From: Chryseobacterium mucoviscidosis | GTDB taxonomy: Bacteria > Bacteroidota > Bacteroidia > Flavobacteriales > Weeksellaceae | Direction: 5' to 3' | Length of the DNA stretch: 64,000 nt | NCBI RefSeq assembly: GCF_002177115.1 | Contig: NZ_MVAG01000105.1 | Span: 124,001 to 188,000 of the forward strand | Shown: one piece after another, positions 8,116-16,863 of the stretch | How positions within the stretch are numbered: the first letter of the stretch is position 1 | Layout of the letters: each line of letters opens with the position of its first letter | Made by a program: the position numbers and the translations under genes | Notes under the pieces: generated by a model | Seen by the model: the letters and a program-made list of their open reading frames with translations, nothing else | Databases searched by the model: none | What the model was told of the DNA's origin: nothing

Positions 8116-9336
8116 ATGGAAAATAGGGTTGTCATTACCGGAATGGGAATTTATTCCTGCATCTGAACTTCTTTGGAAGAAGTGAAAGAATCTTTATTTC
8201 AGGGAAAATCCGGAATTCATTTAGTAGACGAAAGAAAAGAATTTGGTTTCAGATCGGGATTAACGGGCGTAGTTCCGAAGCCGGATCTCAAAAATCTTCT
8301 CAGCCGCAGACAGCGCGTAAGCATGGGCGAAGAAAGCGAATATGCCTACATCGCAACGCTTGATGCCTTACAACAGGCAAATATAGACCAGGATTTCTTA
8401 GACAATAACGAAGTCGGAATTTTATACGGGAACGACAGTGTTTCCAAGGCAGTGGTAGAATCTATCGATATAGCGAGAGAGAAAAAAGATACAACGTTAA
8501 TGGGTTCAGGAGCCATTTTTAAATCGATGAACTCTACCGTTACCATGAACCTTTCGACCATTTTTAAACTGAGAGGGATCAATTTAACCATTAGTGCAGC
8601 CTGTGCAAGCGGATCTCATTCTTTGGGATTGGCTTATATGATGATTAAAAACGGTTTTCAGGAGATGATTATTTGCGGAGGAGCACAGGAAACCAATAAA
8701 TATTCAATGGCGAGCTTTGATGGATTGGGCGTTTTTTCAGTACGCGAAAATGAACCCACAAAAGCATCAAGACCTTTTGATAAAGACAGAGACGGATTAA
8801 TTCCGAGTGGAGGGGCAGCAACTTTAATTGTTGAAAGCTTAGAATCTGCCCAAAAAAGAGGAGCTAATATCATCGCGGAAATTGTCGGGTATGGATTTTC
8901 TTCCAACGGAGGACATATTTCCACACCCAATGTAGACGGACCGGCTTTAGCAATGGATCGCGCTTTAAAACAATCAGGATTATCGGCAAAAGATATTGAT
9001 TATATTAATGCTCATGCGACGTCTACACCAATTGGTGACGCCAATGAAGCAAAAGCCATTTTCGAAATTTTCGGAAGTGAAGTTCCGGTAAGTTCAACAA
9101 AATCAATGACCGGTCATGAATGCTGGATGGCTGGTGCGAGTGAAGTCATTTACTCTATTCTGATGATGCAGAACGATTTTGTAGCCCCGAATATCAATCT
9201 GGAAAATCCTGATGATGAGGCGAAAAGGATAAATTTGGTTGCTGAAACAAAAAGTCAAAAAATTGATGTATTTTTGTCGAATTCTTTCGGATTTGGGGGA
9301 ACCAACTCTGCATTAATTGTTAAAAAATTTAATTAA
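8116..9336 (+). pseudogene. Beta-ketoacyl-ACP synthase (KASII type) interrupted by an in-frame TGA at codon 17
   Basis: From ATG 8116 the frame gives MENRVVITGMGIYSCI, then TGA at 8164-8166, then TSLEEVKESLFQG and a full ketosynthase to 9336. Both sides are in the same frame and together make a normal 406-codon KS, so a single codon separates it from an intact gene. The family pattern ITGMGxxSxxG predicts Gly (GGA) where TGA stands. The catalytic triad is intact in full-length numbering: C163 (SAACASGSHS), H300 (INAHATSTP) and H334 (SMTGHECW). A TTG at 8173 could restart a 387-residue protein, but that would lack the first beta strand of the thiolase fold. It may be a true nonsense mutation, a recent pseudogene, a sequencing error or a read-through site. 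Confidence 0.85.
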
Positions 9337-9340
9337 AAAC

Positions 9341-9595
9341 ATGGAAAGGGAAAAGATTATTGCGATTGCCAATGACTTTTTAGTCAACGAATTTGAAGTA
9401 GACGGCGATGAAATCAGCAATGATGCAAACTTTAAAAAAACGCTGGGTTTAGACAGCTTAGATTATATTGATCTTGTAGTGGTTATCGAATCTAATTTCG
9501 GAGTGAAATTGGGTGAAGCAGACTTCAAAAATATAGTGACTTTTGACGATTTTTATACCGTGATCGAAAACAAGATTACTGAAAAAAGCCTATAA
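9341..9595 (+). CDS. Acyl carrier protein 1 of the flexirubin cluster
   Basis: An 84-residue acidic ACP. The 4'-phosphopantetheine attachment Ser is S39 in LGLDSLDYIDL. The start at ATG 9341 follows the ketosynthase stop by four bases; longer versions would overlap the KS end without a family match. It would carry the aryl or acyl chain for the adjacent ketosynthase and ketoreductase. Confidence 0.9.
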   Translation: MEREKIIAIANDFLVNEFEVDGDEISNDANFKKTLGLDSLDYIDLVVVIESNFGVKLGEADFKNIVTFDDFYTVIENKITEKSL

Positions 9596-9629
9596 TTGAT
9601 TTAGCTTCTTTGCGTTAAGAACAAAAAAT

Positions 9630-10514
9630 ATGAACAAATGGAAAGGTAAATCTAAAGGGACGATTCTGGGCTACAAAATTTTCGTCTGGTGCATTAGAAA
9701 TATCGGGATCAGAAGTTCATATGTAGTGCTTTACTTTGTTGCGTTCTATTATTTTTTGTTCGAGAAAAACAGCAACAGATACTACCGTTATTATTTTTCA
9801 GAAAGACTGAAGTATGGCTTCTGGAAAACAAAACTTTCTCTGTTTCAAAGCTATTTCACTTTCGGAACCGTTCTTATTGATAAAACTGCTATTTCAGCAG
9901 GATTACGCGATAAATATACCTACGAATTTGATGGAATTGAAAACCTCAGAAACCTTTTAGCCGAAAAAAAAGGTGGCGTTCTCATCAGTGCGCACATCGG
10001 GAATTTTGAAATTGCCGAACATTTCTTTGCCGATATCGATTTCGACTGTCAGATCAACTTAGTGACAACAGATCAGGAAGTTACAGTCATTAAAGAATAC
10101 CTTGAAAGTGTTTCCGTAAAAGCAAGCAGCATTAAATTCATCTACGTGAAAGAAGATATGTCCCATATTTTCGACATCAATGAAGCCTTGTCTAAAAACG
10201 AGCTCATTTGCTTTACCGGAGACCGATATTTTGAAGGTTCTAAATTTTTAGAGAGCGAATTGCTGGGTAAAACAGCGAAATTTCCTGCAGGACCTTTTCT
10301 CATTGCTTCCAGATTAGGCGTTCCGGTCGTGTATGTGTATGTGATGAAAGAAAAAAATCTGCATTATCATTTGTACGCAAGAGTTGCCCAAAACGTCAAA
10401 AAACGCGATGCACAGGGACTTTTGAACTCTTACACCCAAAATCTTGAATCCATGATCAAAAAATATCCGCTCCAATGGTTCAATTATTTTGATTTTTGGG
10501 ACGATATTAATTAA
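9630..10514 (+). CDS. LpxL/HtrB-like lysophospholipid acyltransferase
   Basis: A 294-residue membrane-associated acyltransferase with the H-x4-E motif H122-IGNF-E127 in SAHIGNFEIAE, and GDRYFEGSKF plus FPAGPFLIASRLGVPVVYVY as the downstream conserved blocks of the lipid A late acyltransferase family. A hydrophobic N-terminal segment at about 25-45 should anchor it in the inner membrane. Lying directly after the ACP, it is a candidate for moving the finished aryl polyene chain from ACP to an acceptor, as proposed for acyltransferases of aryl polyene clusters. The exact acceptor is not known from sequence. Confidence 0.85.
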   Translation: MNKWKGKSKGTILGYKIFVWCIRNIGIRSSYVVLYFVAFYYFLFEKNSNRYYRYYFSERLKYGFWKTKLSLFQSYFTFGTVLIDKTAISAGLRDKYTYEFDGIENLRNLLAEKKGGVLISAHIGNFEIAEHFFADIDFDCQINLVTTDQEVTVIKEYLESVSVKASSIKFIYVKEDMSHIFDINEALSKNELICFTGDRYFEGSKFLESELLGKTAKFPAGPFLIASRLGVPVVYVYVMKEKNLHYHLYARVAQNVKKRDAQGLLNSYTQNLESMIKKYPLQWFNYFDFWDDIN

Positions 10515-10601
10515 ATTTCCTACTTTTACCTTTAGAAAACTAATATTTAACTCAAACATTAAATGATTTAGAGATTTAAAATAAAGTCCTAAGTTTCCTT
10601 T

Positions 10602-10609
10602 TATCTTTG
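10602..10609 (+). promoter_or_regulatory. -7 box upstream of the CrtI-like gene
   Basis: TATCTTTG, 151 bases before the TTG start at 10761. If used, it leaves an unusually long leader for this genome. Confidence 0.35.
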
Positions 10610-10760
10610 CTGAGTGTTAACGCCTTTGCCTCAATTTTATGATTGATTCATTGGATTCGGCGAAACTTCGTTTTGCGAACTTAAAAACAGGAAGCGATTA
10701 AGAAAAATCTTTGTGGACGTTGCGTTTTAAAATTCAAAATCATTAAAGACACTTTCCTCC

Positions 10761-12299
10761 TTGAAAAAAACGTTCGACATACTCGTAATCGGCAGCGGAT
10801 TGGGCGGTCTTGTTTCAGCGCTTGTTCTGGCGAAGGAAGGTTTGAAGGTATGCGTTCTGGAGAAAAACAACCAGTACGGCGGAAATTTACAGACCTTTTC
10901 CCGCGACAAACTCATCTTCGATACCGGAGTTCACTATTTAGGAGGACTTTCCAAAGGGCAGAATCTTCATCAGTATTTTTCCTATCTGGGAATTATGGAT
11001 GAACTTCAGCTTCATAAGATGGACGAGAACGGCTACGACAAAATCACTTTCGGAGACGATGAAACCGAATATCCTCATGCACAAGGCTACAGAAATTTTG
11101 TTGAACAGTTATCAGAATACTTTCCCGAAGAAAAAGACAATTTAGAAGACTATTGTGAAGAAATTCAGAGGGTTTGCAGCCAGTTTCCCAGATATAATCT
11201 TGTGGGAAAAGACAATTATAACGAGGAAATTCTTCACTTAAATACCAAAAGATTTATTGAATCTTTAACCTCGAATAAAAAGCTGCAGTCCGTTTTATTG
11301 GGTTCTAATTTTTTATACGCTGGAGATTCTGAAAACGTTCCGTTTTACGTTCATGCACTTACCGTAAATTCTTATATTCAAAGTGCTTACAAATGCATAA
11401 AAGGAGGAAGCCAGATTTCAAAACTGCTGATTCGCAGGCTTCGTGAATATGGAGCAGAAGTACACAAACACGCTGAAGTTTCCGAATTTATTTTTGATGA
11501 AAACAATATGTTATCCGGAGTAAAAACTTCAGAAGGAAAAGAATATTTTGCGAAAAAATTCATCTCAAATATTGAAATTCGGACAACCCTGAAACTTCTT
11601 GGTGAAGAAAGGCTTAAAAAATCATTTGTCAACAGAATTATAAGTTGGGAACCTGTTCCGTCGTGTTTCAGTGTTTATCTCGTGATGAAACCGCAATCTT
11701 TTCAGAATTTCAATTATAATATTTACCATTTTGCCAATGAGGAAATGGTCTGGAATGCCCATCGTTATCAAAAAGAAAAATGGCCTGAAACGTATATGCT
11801 TTCTTCAACAGAATCCAGACACAATCCCGGTTTTGCAGAAAGTCTCACCGCCATTTCCTACATGGATTTTCAGGAAGTGGAAGCGTGGAAGGAAACTGTC
11901 AATACCGTTGCAGACAAATATGAAAGAGGAGCGTTGTATGAAAAATTTAAGCTGGAAAAAGCTGAAAAAATGATCGATGCTTTAGAAAAGAAGTTTCCTG
12001 ATTTAAGAAAGTCAGTTAAGCATTTTTATACCTCTTCACCATTGTCTTATCGCGATTATATCGGAAGTTTTAACGGAAATATGTACGGTTATATGAAAAG
12101 TTCCGAAAATCCTCTGAAAACAATGGTTTCTCCACGCACGAAAATCGACAATCTCTTTCTTACAGGACAGTCCGTCAATATGCACGGAATTTTGGGCTGT
12201 ACGATCGGCGCATTCAATACCTGTGCAGAAATTCTCGGAAAAGAGCTGATTGATGAAAGATTAACACAACTGATTAATAAAAATAAAGGTGAAAAATAA
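10761..12299 (+). CDS. CrtI/retinol-saturase-like FAD-dependent oxidoreductase
   Basis: A 512-residue NAD(P)/FAD-dependent amine-oxidase-fold enzyme. The dinucleotide motif is VIGSGLGGLVSA (9-20), with LEKNNQYGGNLQTF following as in phytoene desaturases, and a C-terminal FAD loop near LFLTGQSVNMHGILGC. Length fits CrtI and all-trans-retinol 13,14-reductase relatives. The start is TTG 10761. In the flexirubin cluster it may adjust saturation of the polyene or oxidise/aromatise the cyclohexanedione from DarA to a resorcinol; the latter is an attractive inference because the dar pathway needs an aromatising step. The substrate is unproven. Its 3' end overlaps the next gene by 11 bases. Confidence 0.8.
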   Translation: MKKTFDILVIGSGLGGLVSALVLAKEGLKVCVLEKNNQYGGNLQTFSRDKLIFDTGVHYLGGLSKGQNLHQYFSYLGIMDELQLHKMDENGYDKITFGDDETEYPHAQGYRNFVEQLSEYFPEEKDNLEDYCEEIQRVCSQFPRYNLVGKDNYNEEILHLNTKRFIESLTSNKKLQSVLLGSNFLYAGDSENVPFYVHALTVNSYIQSAYKCIKGGSQISKLLIRRLREYGAEVHKHAEVSEFIFDENNMLSGVKTSEGKEYFAKKFISNIEIRTTLKLLGEERLKKSFVNRIISWEPVPSCFSVYLVMKPQSFQNFNYNIYHFANEEMVWNAHRYQKEKWPETYMLSSTESRHNPGFAESLTAISYMDFQEVEAWKETVNTVADKYERGALYEKFKLEKAEKMIDALEKKFPDLRKSVKHFYTSSPLSYRDYIGSFNGNMYGYMKSSENPLKTMVSPRTKIDNLFLTGQSVNMHGILGCTIGAFNTCAEILGKELIDERLTQLINKNKGEK

Positions 12300-14058
12300 A
12301 GGTAATACTAATGTGCAGTCTGTCATTCTGAACGAAACGAAGTGGAATGAAGAATCTAAACGTAAAAAAATAGATTTCTCCTTTCGTCGAAATGACAAAA
12401 CTCTAATCTTAATTTTTCTCAGTCTAAACCTTATCCTTTTCCTCAACTCTTGCGGAATAAGAAAATCCATCAAACATATTCCCGATGTAAAACAATATTC
12501 GCTTGATATTCCGAAGGTTAATAAAATAAACGATTCCACTTTTAGTTTCAATCAGAATTATTTAACAAAAAATAAGCAGCAGATCTGGGAATTGTATATT
12601 CAGGGAAATCCTCTGCAATTAGGCTACAATAACGGAGCTTTAACCCAGAATCTGATGCAGAAACAGGAAGAAATTTTCTTTTCCAAAATTGAAGGATTTG
12701 TTCCGTCAAAGTTTAAACAAAATTTACTGCGAGGTTTCCTGAAATGGTACAACCGGAAAATGTATCTTAATGTAAGGGAAGATTTTCAGGCAGAAATCTA
12801 CGGAATGTCTCAATATTCTTCGGATCAATACAATTTCATCGCGCCAAAGTTTCTGCGAAGTATGTATTTGCACGGAGCACACGACATTGGTCATGCCATG
12901 CAGGATTTAATGATGGTGGGCTGTACTTCTCTTGCGGTCTGGAACGAAAATACAGAAGACGGAGATCTGCTTATCGGAAGAAATTTCGACTTTTACGTGG
13001 GAGATGATTTTGCTAAAAATAAGGTCATAGAATTCGTTCAGCCGGAAGACGGAATCCCTTATCTTTCTGTAACTTGGGCAGGAATGGTCGGAGTCGTTTC
13101 AGGGATGAACAAAGAAGGAATTACCGTTACCATTAACGCCGGAAAATCTAAAATTCCACTGGCTGCAAAAACTCCTATTTCTCTGGTGACAAGAGAAATT
13201 TTACAATATGCCAGAACCATTGATGAAGCAATTGCCATTGCAGAAAAGAGAAAAGTTTTCGTCTCGGAATCTATTCTGGTCGGAAGTGCGAATGATAAAA
13301 ATGCAGTGATTATTGAAGTTTCTCCGGATAATTTTGGGGTGTATGAAGTGGAAAATACAAGCCGTGTATTTTGCACCAACCATTTCCAGTCGGAGGCTTA
13401 TAAAAATGATAAAAGAAATCTGAAACATATTGCGGAAAGTCATTCAGAATACCGCTACGAAAAGCTGCAGGAACTTTTAGCGGAAAATAAAAAGCTCAAT
13501 CCCGAAAAAATGGCTGCGATTTTAAGAGACAAATCCGGCTTGAAAGGAGAGAAGATCGGGTTTGGAAACGAAAAAGCCATCAATCAGCTTTTGGCGCATC
13601 ATGCGGTAATTTTTGCACCTCAGAAAAAACTGGTATGGGTTTCTGCAAATCCTTATCAGTTGGGAGAATTTGTCTGTTATGATCTGAATGAAATTTTTTC
13701 GGATAAAAGATTAAAAAGCGGTGCGTTTGCAAAATCTGAACTGAATATTGCAAAAGATCCTTTCCTCAATTCTCAGGAATTTGAAAATTACGAACAGTAC
13801 AAAATAATGAGTGAAGAAGTGGAAAAGGGAATTGAAGGAGATGTTTTACTCACCGACGATTTTCTGTCCCGTTATCAATCTTTAAATCCTGATTTCTGGC
13901 TCGTTTATTTTCAGGCAGGAAAATATTATTTTAACAAGAAAGAATATGCAAAAGCAAAAACAGAATTTGAAAAAGCATTAACCAAAGAAATTACAACCAT
14001 TCCGGATAGAGAAAATGTGGAGAAATATCTGAGAAAAACAGTGAAAAAACTGAAATAA
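12289..14058 (+). CDS. C45/NAAA-like Ntn-hydrolase lipoprotein with C-terminal TPR
   Basis: A 589-residue protein of the acyl-coenzyme A:6-APA acyltransferase (peptidase C45)-like group. The presumed autocatalytic nucleophile is C212 in MVGCTSLAVW, followed by LLIGRNFDFYVG and GMVGVVSGMNKEGIT, the usual Ntn blocks. A hydrophobic stretch ending LNSC (Cys55) reads as a lipoprotein signal. The last 70 residues contain a TPR-like helix pair (FQAGKYYFNKKEYAKAKTEF). The start is GTG 12289, overlapping the upstream gene. Codons 11-37 are made of an interspersed repeat (12321-12397), so the true start could lie later. It may hydrolyse or transfer an acyl group in the envelope, possibly at the ester linking the flexirubin halves (inference). 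Confidence 0.8.
   Translation: MKNKGNTNVQSVILNETKWNEESKRKKIDFSFRRNDKTLILIFLSLNLILFLNSCGIRKSIKHIPDVKQYSLDIPKVNKINDSTFSFNQNYLTKNKQQIWELYIQGNPLQLGYNNGALTQNLMQKQEEIFFSKIEGFVPSKFKQNLLRGFLKWYNRKMYLNVREDFQAEIYGMSQYSSDQYNFIAPKFLRSMYLHGAHDIGHAMQDLMMVGCTSLAVWNENTEDGDLLIGRNFDFYVGDDFAKNKVIEFVQPEDGIPYLSVTWAGMVGVVSGMNKEGITVTINAGKSKIPLAAKTPISLVTREILQYARTIDEAIAIAEKRKVFVSESILVGSANDKNAVIIEVSPDNFGVYEVENTSRVFCTNHFQSEAYKNDKRNLKHIAESHSEYRYEKLQELLAENKKLNPEKMAAILRDKSGLKGEKIGFGNEKAINQLLAHHAVIFAPQKKLVWVSANPYQLGEFVCYDLNEIFSDKRLKSGAFAKSELNIAKDPFLNSQEFENYEQYKIMSEEVEKGIEGDVLLTDDFLSRYQSLNPDFWLVYFQAGKYYFNKKEYAKAKTEFEKALTKEITTIPDRENVEKYLRKTVKKLK
12321..12397 (+). repeat. TGTCATTC-type inverted repeat inside a coding N-terminus
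   Basis: It begins TGTCATTCTGAACGAAA and ends TTTCGTCGAAATGACA, forming imperfect inverted ends about 77 bases apart. The same family recurs at 18997-19031 and in part at 28361-28387. Here the element lies within the open reading frame of the C45-like lipoprotein. Confidence 0.65.
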
Positions 14059-14063
14059 AGGGT

Positions 14064-15236
14064 TTAATTTTTATCAGGGCTCACCTTATTCAGGAAAAGA
14101 AAAGTGGCTGCACCTAAAATCGCAGAGGCAGAAGTCGCCAGAATGAAACTTCCGATAACGTACTGCAACAGATTATTTTTCACCAGATCAAAATTTAATT
14201 CCTGACTGAAAATATTGCTGTCTCCATGTACAAAAGGAGAACCCAGAAACAGCGAAGCGGCAATAATGAAGGGAATAAAAGGTGGTAAACTTACATTGGA
14301 TGCAAAAAAGGCAAGCACTTTATTCAGCTTGAATAGTACAGAAAGAGAAATAACAATCAGCGTATGAAATCCCCAGAACGGAGAAAAGCCCACAAAAACG
14401 CCCAAAGCAATCGAAAAAGCTTTAATTCTGTTGCTTCCGTCACTTTCCAGAACATCTTCTTTTATGAATCTTTTAATGCTTTTTTTTTTGAAATTATTCA
14501 CGAAGTTTCGCGGAATAATATAAAGCAAAGTAATGGTTACCAGAATTGTATTCAGAATACTGATCCTCGTAAAATCTTTAAAAGGTCTGAAGTGAGAAAC
14601 TCTTTCCGCAGGATCATAAAGAACCTTCACCGGAACATTTTTAACCGGAATATGTCTCCAAGCTGTTCTTACAATGATTTCAATTTCAAATTCAAACTTT
14701 GGCGTAAAATATTTCTTGGGAATTTTGTGTAAAGGATATAATCGATAGCCGGATTGGGTGTCTTCAAGCTTGATTCCGGTTTCAAACCAGAACCAGAAAT
14801 TAGAAAAACGGTTTCCGAAACTGCTTTTCTTCGGAATTCCGTCCTGAGACATATTTCGGTTCCCAATCAATAAAACATCTTCCTTTTCATTCAGCAAAGC
14901 CTCCACAAAAACAGGAATATCATCCGGATAATGCTGTCCGTCGGAATCAATCGTAATGGCGTAATGATAACCGAGTTCTTTAGCTTTTCTAAAGCCAATT
15001 TTTAAACCATTTCCTTTTCCTTTATTTTCCGGTAAATCAATAACTTCGAGGTGAGGATAGCTTCTTAAAATCTCTTTCGTAGCATCCGTAGAACCGTCAT
15101 TTACAACAATAATATCTTCCGTGTAATCCAGAACACCGTCGATTACCCTTTTCAGAGTTTTTTCATTGTTATAAGTAGGAATTAAAATACAAATTTTCTT
15201 TTCAGAGATTGCATTTCGTACTTCGGAAAGGTTCAT
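14064..15236 (-). CDS. GT2 glycosyltransferase fused to DUF2062 membrane domain
   Basis: A 390-residue fusion. Residues about 13-240 form a GT-A family 2 domain (ILIPTYNNEKTL, VVNDGSTDAT, TIDSDGQHYPDD with the DxD-type metal site, and EDTQSGYRLYP). Residues about 260-385 are a DUF2062 domain with several hydrophobic helices (ALGVFVGFSPFWGFHTL is the family signature). Such GT2-DUF2062 proteins recur in aryl polyene and flexirubin clusters. A dolichol-phosphate-mannose-synthase-like step on a lipid carrier or modification of the pigment is possible. It is the last gene of the minus arm; its stop is only five bases from the stop of the convergent C45-like gene, leaving no room for a separate terminator. 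Confidence 0.88.
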   Translation of the reverse strand: MNLSEVRNAISEKKICILIPTYNNEKTLKRVIDGVLDYTEDIIVVNDGSTDATKEILRSYPHLEVIDLPENKGKGNGLKIGFRKAKELGYHYAITIDSDGQHYPDDIPVFVEALLNEKEDVLLIGNRNMSQDGIPKKSSFGNRFSNFWFWFETGIKLEDTQSGYRLYPLHKIPKKYFTPKFEFEIEIIVRTAWRHIPVKNVPVKVLYDPAERVSHFRPFKDFTRISILNTILVTITLLYIIPRNFVNNFKKKSIKRFIKEDVLESDGSNRIKAFSIALGVFVGFSPFWGFHTLIVISLSVLFKLNKVLAFFASNVSLPPFIPFIIAASLFLGSPFVHGDSNIFSQELNFDLVKNNLLQYVIGSFILATSASAILGAATFLFLNKVSPDKN

Positions 15237-15259
15237 GTAAATAGTTGGTTAATCGTGTT

Positions 15260-15736
15260 TTATTTAAAATTTGCCTTTTCAGTCTCCGTCATGGTTTTAG
15301 ACTGTGCGGCAAATTTTTTAATATAACTTTTTAAAGCAGAATTCTGTTTGCTGTAATTATTAATAAGAAATATTTTATCATCTTTAAGACTTCCTCTGTA
15401 ACCTACAATTTTCGGAATGTTTTCCTGAACGCTCATGCGGATTAGTCTCAGTTCTGCATTATTCGGATTGCTTTTAATAACCGCTTCAAGATTGGTTGCT
15501 CCCGATTTTACCAGAGCTTTCCTGTTGTTTTTGGAAATTTTTGCCTCCATAATCTGCGCCGCTGCTTTGTATCCCTGAATGGCTGCATCCGATCCTGAAG
15601 TTTTTTCAGCTAAACTGATGAATGCTTCTGTATTGGCATTAGAGCTGCTTGCTTTGGCATAACTTTCTCTCAGAGATTCAAGTCCCGACTGAAAAAAAAG
15701 CATAAAAGCGGCGATAAGTGAAAATAAAACTTTCAT
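15260..15736 (-). CDS. Secreted helical protein of unknown function
   Basis: A 158-residue protein with a signal peptide (MKVLFSLIAAFMLFFQSG). The mature part is Ala/Ser/Lys-rich and mostly helical, with a TPR-like stretch (AAIQGYKAAAQIMEAKI, then LEAVIKSNPNNAELRLIRM). It overlaps the dehydratase-like gene by one base (TAATG on the minus strand), which implies translational coupling. Its function is unknown; the position suggests a periplasmic helper in pigment export or assembly. Confidence 0.75.
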   Translation of the reverse strand: MKVLFSLIAAFMLFFQSGLESLRESYAKASSSNANTEAFISLAEKTSGSDAAIQGYKAAAQIMEAKISKNNRKALVKSGATNLEAVIKSNPNNAELRLIRMSVQENIPKIVGYRGSLKDDKIFLINNYSKQNSALKSYIKKFAAQSKTMTETEKANFK

Positions 15737-16113
15737 TATGTCAATTTTTGATAATTTACCGACATTTTTAATGCAATAGTCTCGCCAAAAGAAGTCGTGT
15801 TCTTTACTTTTACATCTCCTTCATTTTCAGTAATATCAAGCTGAATTTTCAGATCAGGCGTTTCAAAAGGATTGATGATTGCCATAAACTTTACATTCGA
15901 TGCCGTTTTTAAAAATAATGAAGATCCGGTAAATTCTTCCGTAAGTTCCTTCACGATCTGCATCATACAAACTCCCGGTGTTACAGGATTTCCCGGAAAA
16001 TGTCCCTTAAAAATATCGTGATCTTTATTCAGGGAAATCTGCGCGGTGAAACTTCCGCTTTCCGTTTTTTCGTAGGATTGTAACGTATAAAAGTCTGTAA
16101 GTATTGTCTGCAT
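15736..16113 (-). CDS. FabZ-like 3-hydroxyacyl-ACP dehydratase
   Basis: A 125-residue single hot-dog domain. The block FKGHFPGNPVTPGVCMMQIV carries the canonical HFPGxPVxPGV signature with the catalytic His; an acidic residue follows in KELTEEF. Shorter than housekeeping FabZ but complete for the fold. It would dehydrate beta-hydroxy intermediates during polyene synthesis. It is the only one of the three dehydratase-like genes in the cluster with a textbook catalytic loop. Confidence 0.85.
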   Translation of the reverse strand: MQTILTDFYTLQSYEKTESGSFTAQISLNKDHDIFKGHFPGNPVTPGVCMMQIVKELTEEFTGSSLFLKTASNVKFMAIINPFETPDLKIQLDITENEGDVKVKNTTSFGETIALKMSVNYQKLT

Positions 16114-16245
16114 GATGTATTCTGTTTCAGTTATTTGAAATCTTTTTCTGAATTTTAAAATTTCAAAAAATTTAATATTTAAACCTTCGCGAAGATATGT
16201 TTTTTTGAAAGGAAAAGAAAATGGTTTTGGTCATCAACATCAATT

Positions 16246-16857
16246 CTATTTCTTAAAATGGAACGTGTAATAACCGCCAATCTGAAAAACCATATTTGAA
16301 TTGGAAAACAGGAAAGAAGAATTTTCGTGACCCAGCATCGACGCAAAACCTTTTTTAATTCTTACTTCAACCCCCAGATTTTTAAAAATATCATAACCAA
16401 GACCTCCCGAAAAACCCAGATCTAGTCCGGAATTGTTTTCGCCGACAGCCAAATCCAGAAACGGACCGGCAAAAACACTGAAATTTTTAATATAAATTTT
16501 ATTTGTAAGCTGTACCCCGATAAAATTGTAATGCAGTCTTTTTTCCGGAAGAACTCCGTTTTCTGTAGTGTACTGTAAATTGGTTCCCTGTCTGGAATAG
16601 TTAACTTCCGGTTGCAAAGCATAACGTTCTGTAAATCTAATGTTTCCCTGTAATCCAAAGTAGAAATCAGTTACTGTTTTCAGGCTTGTATGAATTACTT
16701 TTTCCGGGTTTTCATCTTCATGGAGATAAAAGGTTTCATTGCTTCGGTTCGTAAGATTGGCAAAATTTATTCCCGCTCTTATTCCGGGATTGAAAGTAAC
16801 CTGAGCTGATAAAAATCCGGAGATCAGAATCAGCAAGGCAAAAATCTTTGTTTTCAT
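16246..16857 (-). CDS. Outer-membrane beta-barrel protein, PorT-like
   Basis: A 203-residue protein with signal peptide (MKTKIFALLILISGFLSAQ) and a chain of amphipathic strands (PGIRAGINFANL, RYALQPEVNYSRQG, HYNFIGVQLTNKIYI, NLGVEVRIKKGF) ending in GYYTFHFKK, typical of small PorT/OmpX-like barrels in Bacteroidota. It sits between the dehydratase and the lipoprotein gene. Possibly an outer-membrane anchor or sensor linked to pigment deposition; function inferred from location only. Confidence 0.75.
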   Translation of the reverse strand: MKTKIFALLILISGFLSAQVTFNPGIRAGINFANLTNRSNETFYLHEDENPEKVIHTSLKTVTDFYFGLQGNIRFTERYALQPEVNYSRQGTNLQYTTENGVLPEKRLHYNFIGVQLTNKIYIKNFSVFAGPFLDLAVGENNSGLDLGFSGGLGYDIFKNLGVEVRIKKGFASMLGHENSSFLFSNSNMVFQIGGYYTFHFKK

Positions 16858-16863
16858 GTAAGG

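Noticed and set aside
8164-8166. Selenocysteine or recoded TGA in the ketosynthase
   Set aside because: The family residue here is Gly, not Cys, no SECIS-like hairpin was evident directly downstream, and nothing suggests recoding in this lineage. Mutation or sequencing error is simpler.
9317-9340. Longer start for ACP1
   Set aside because: The extension overlaps the ketosynthase end and adds residues not found in ACPs; ATG 9341 gives a normal ACP.
12261-12551. 96-codon minus-strand frame at the CrtI/C45 junction
   Set aside because: Composed of repeat-element complement and antisense lipoprotein signal; no family pattern.
13059-13379. 106-codon antisense frame over the C45-like gene
   Set aside because: Opposes conserved Ntn-hydrolase blocks and lacks promoter or family features.
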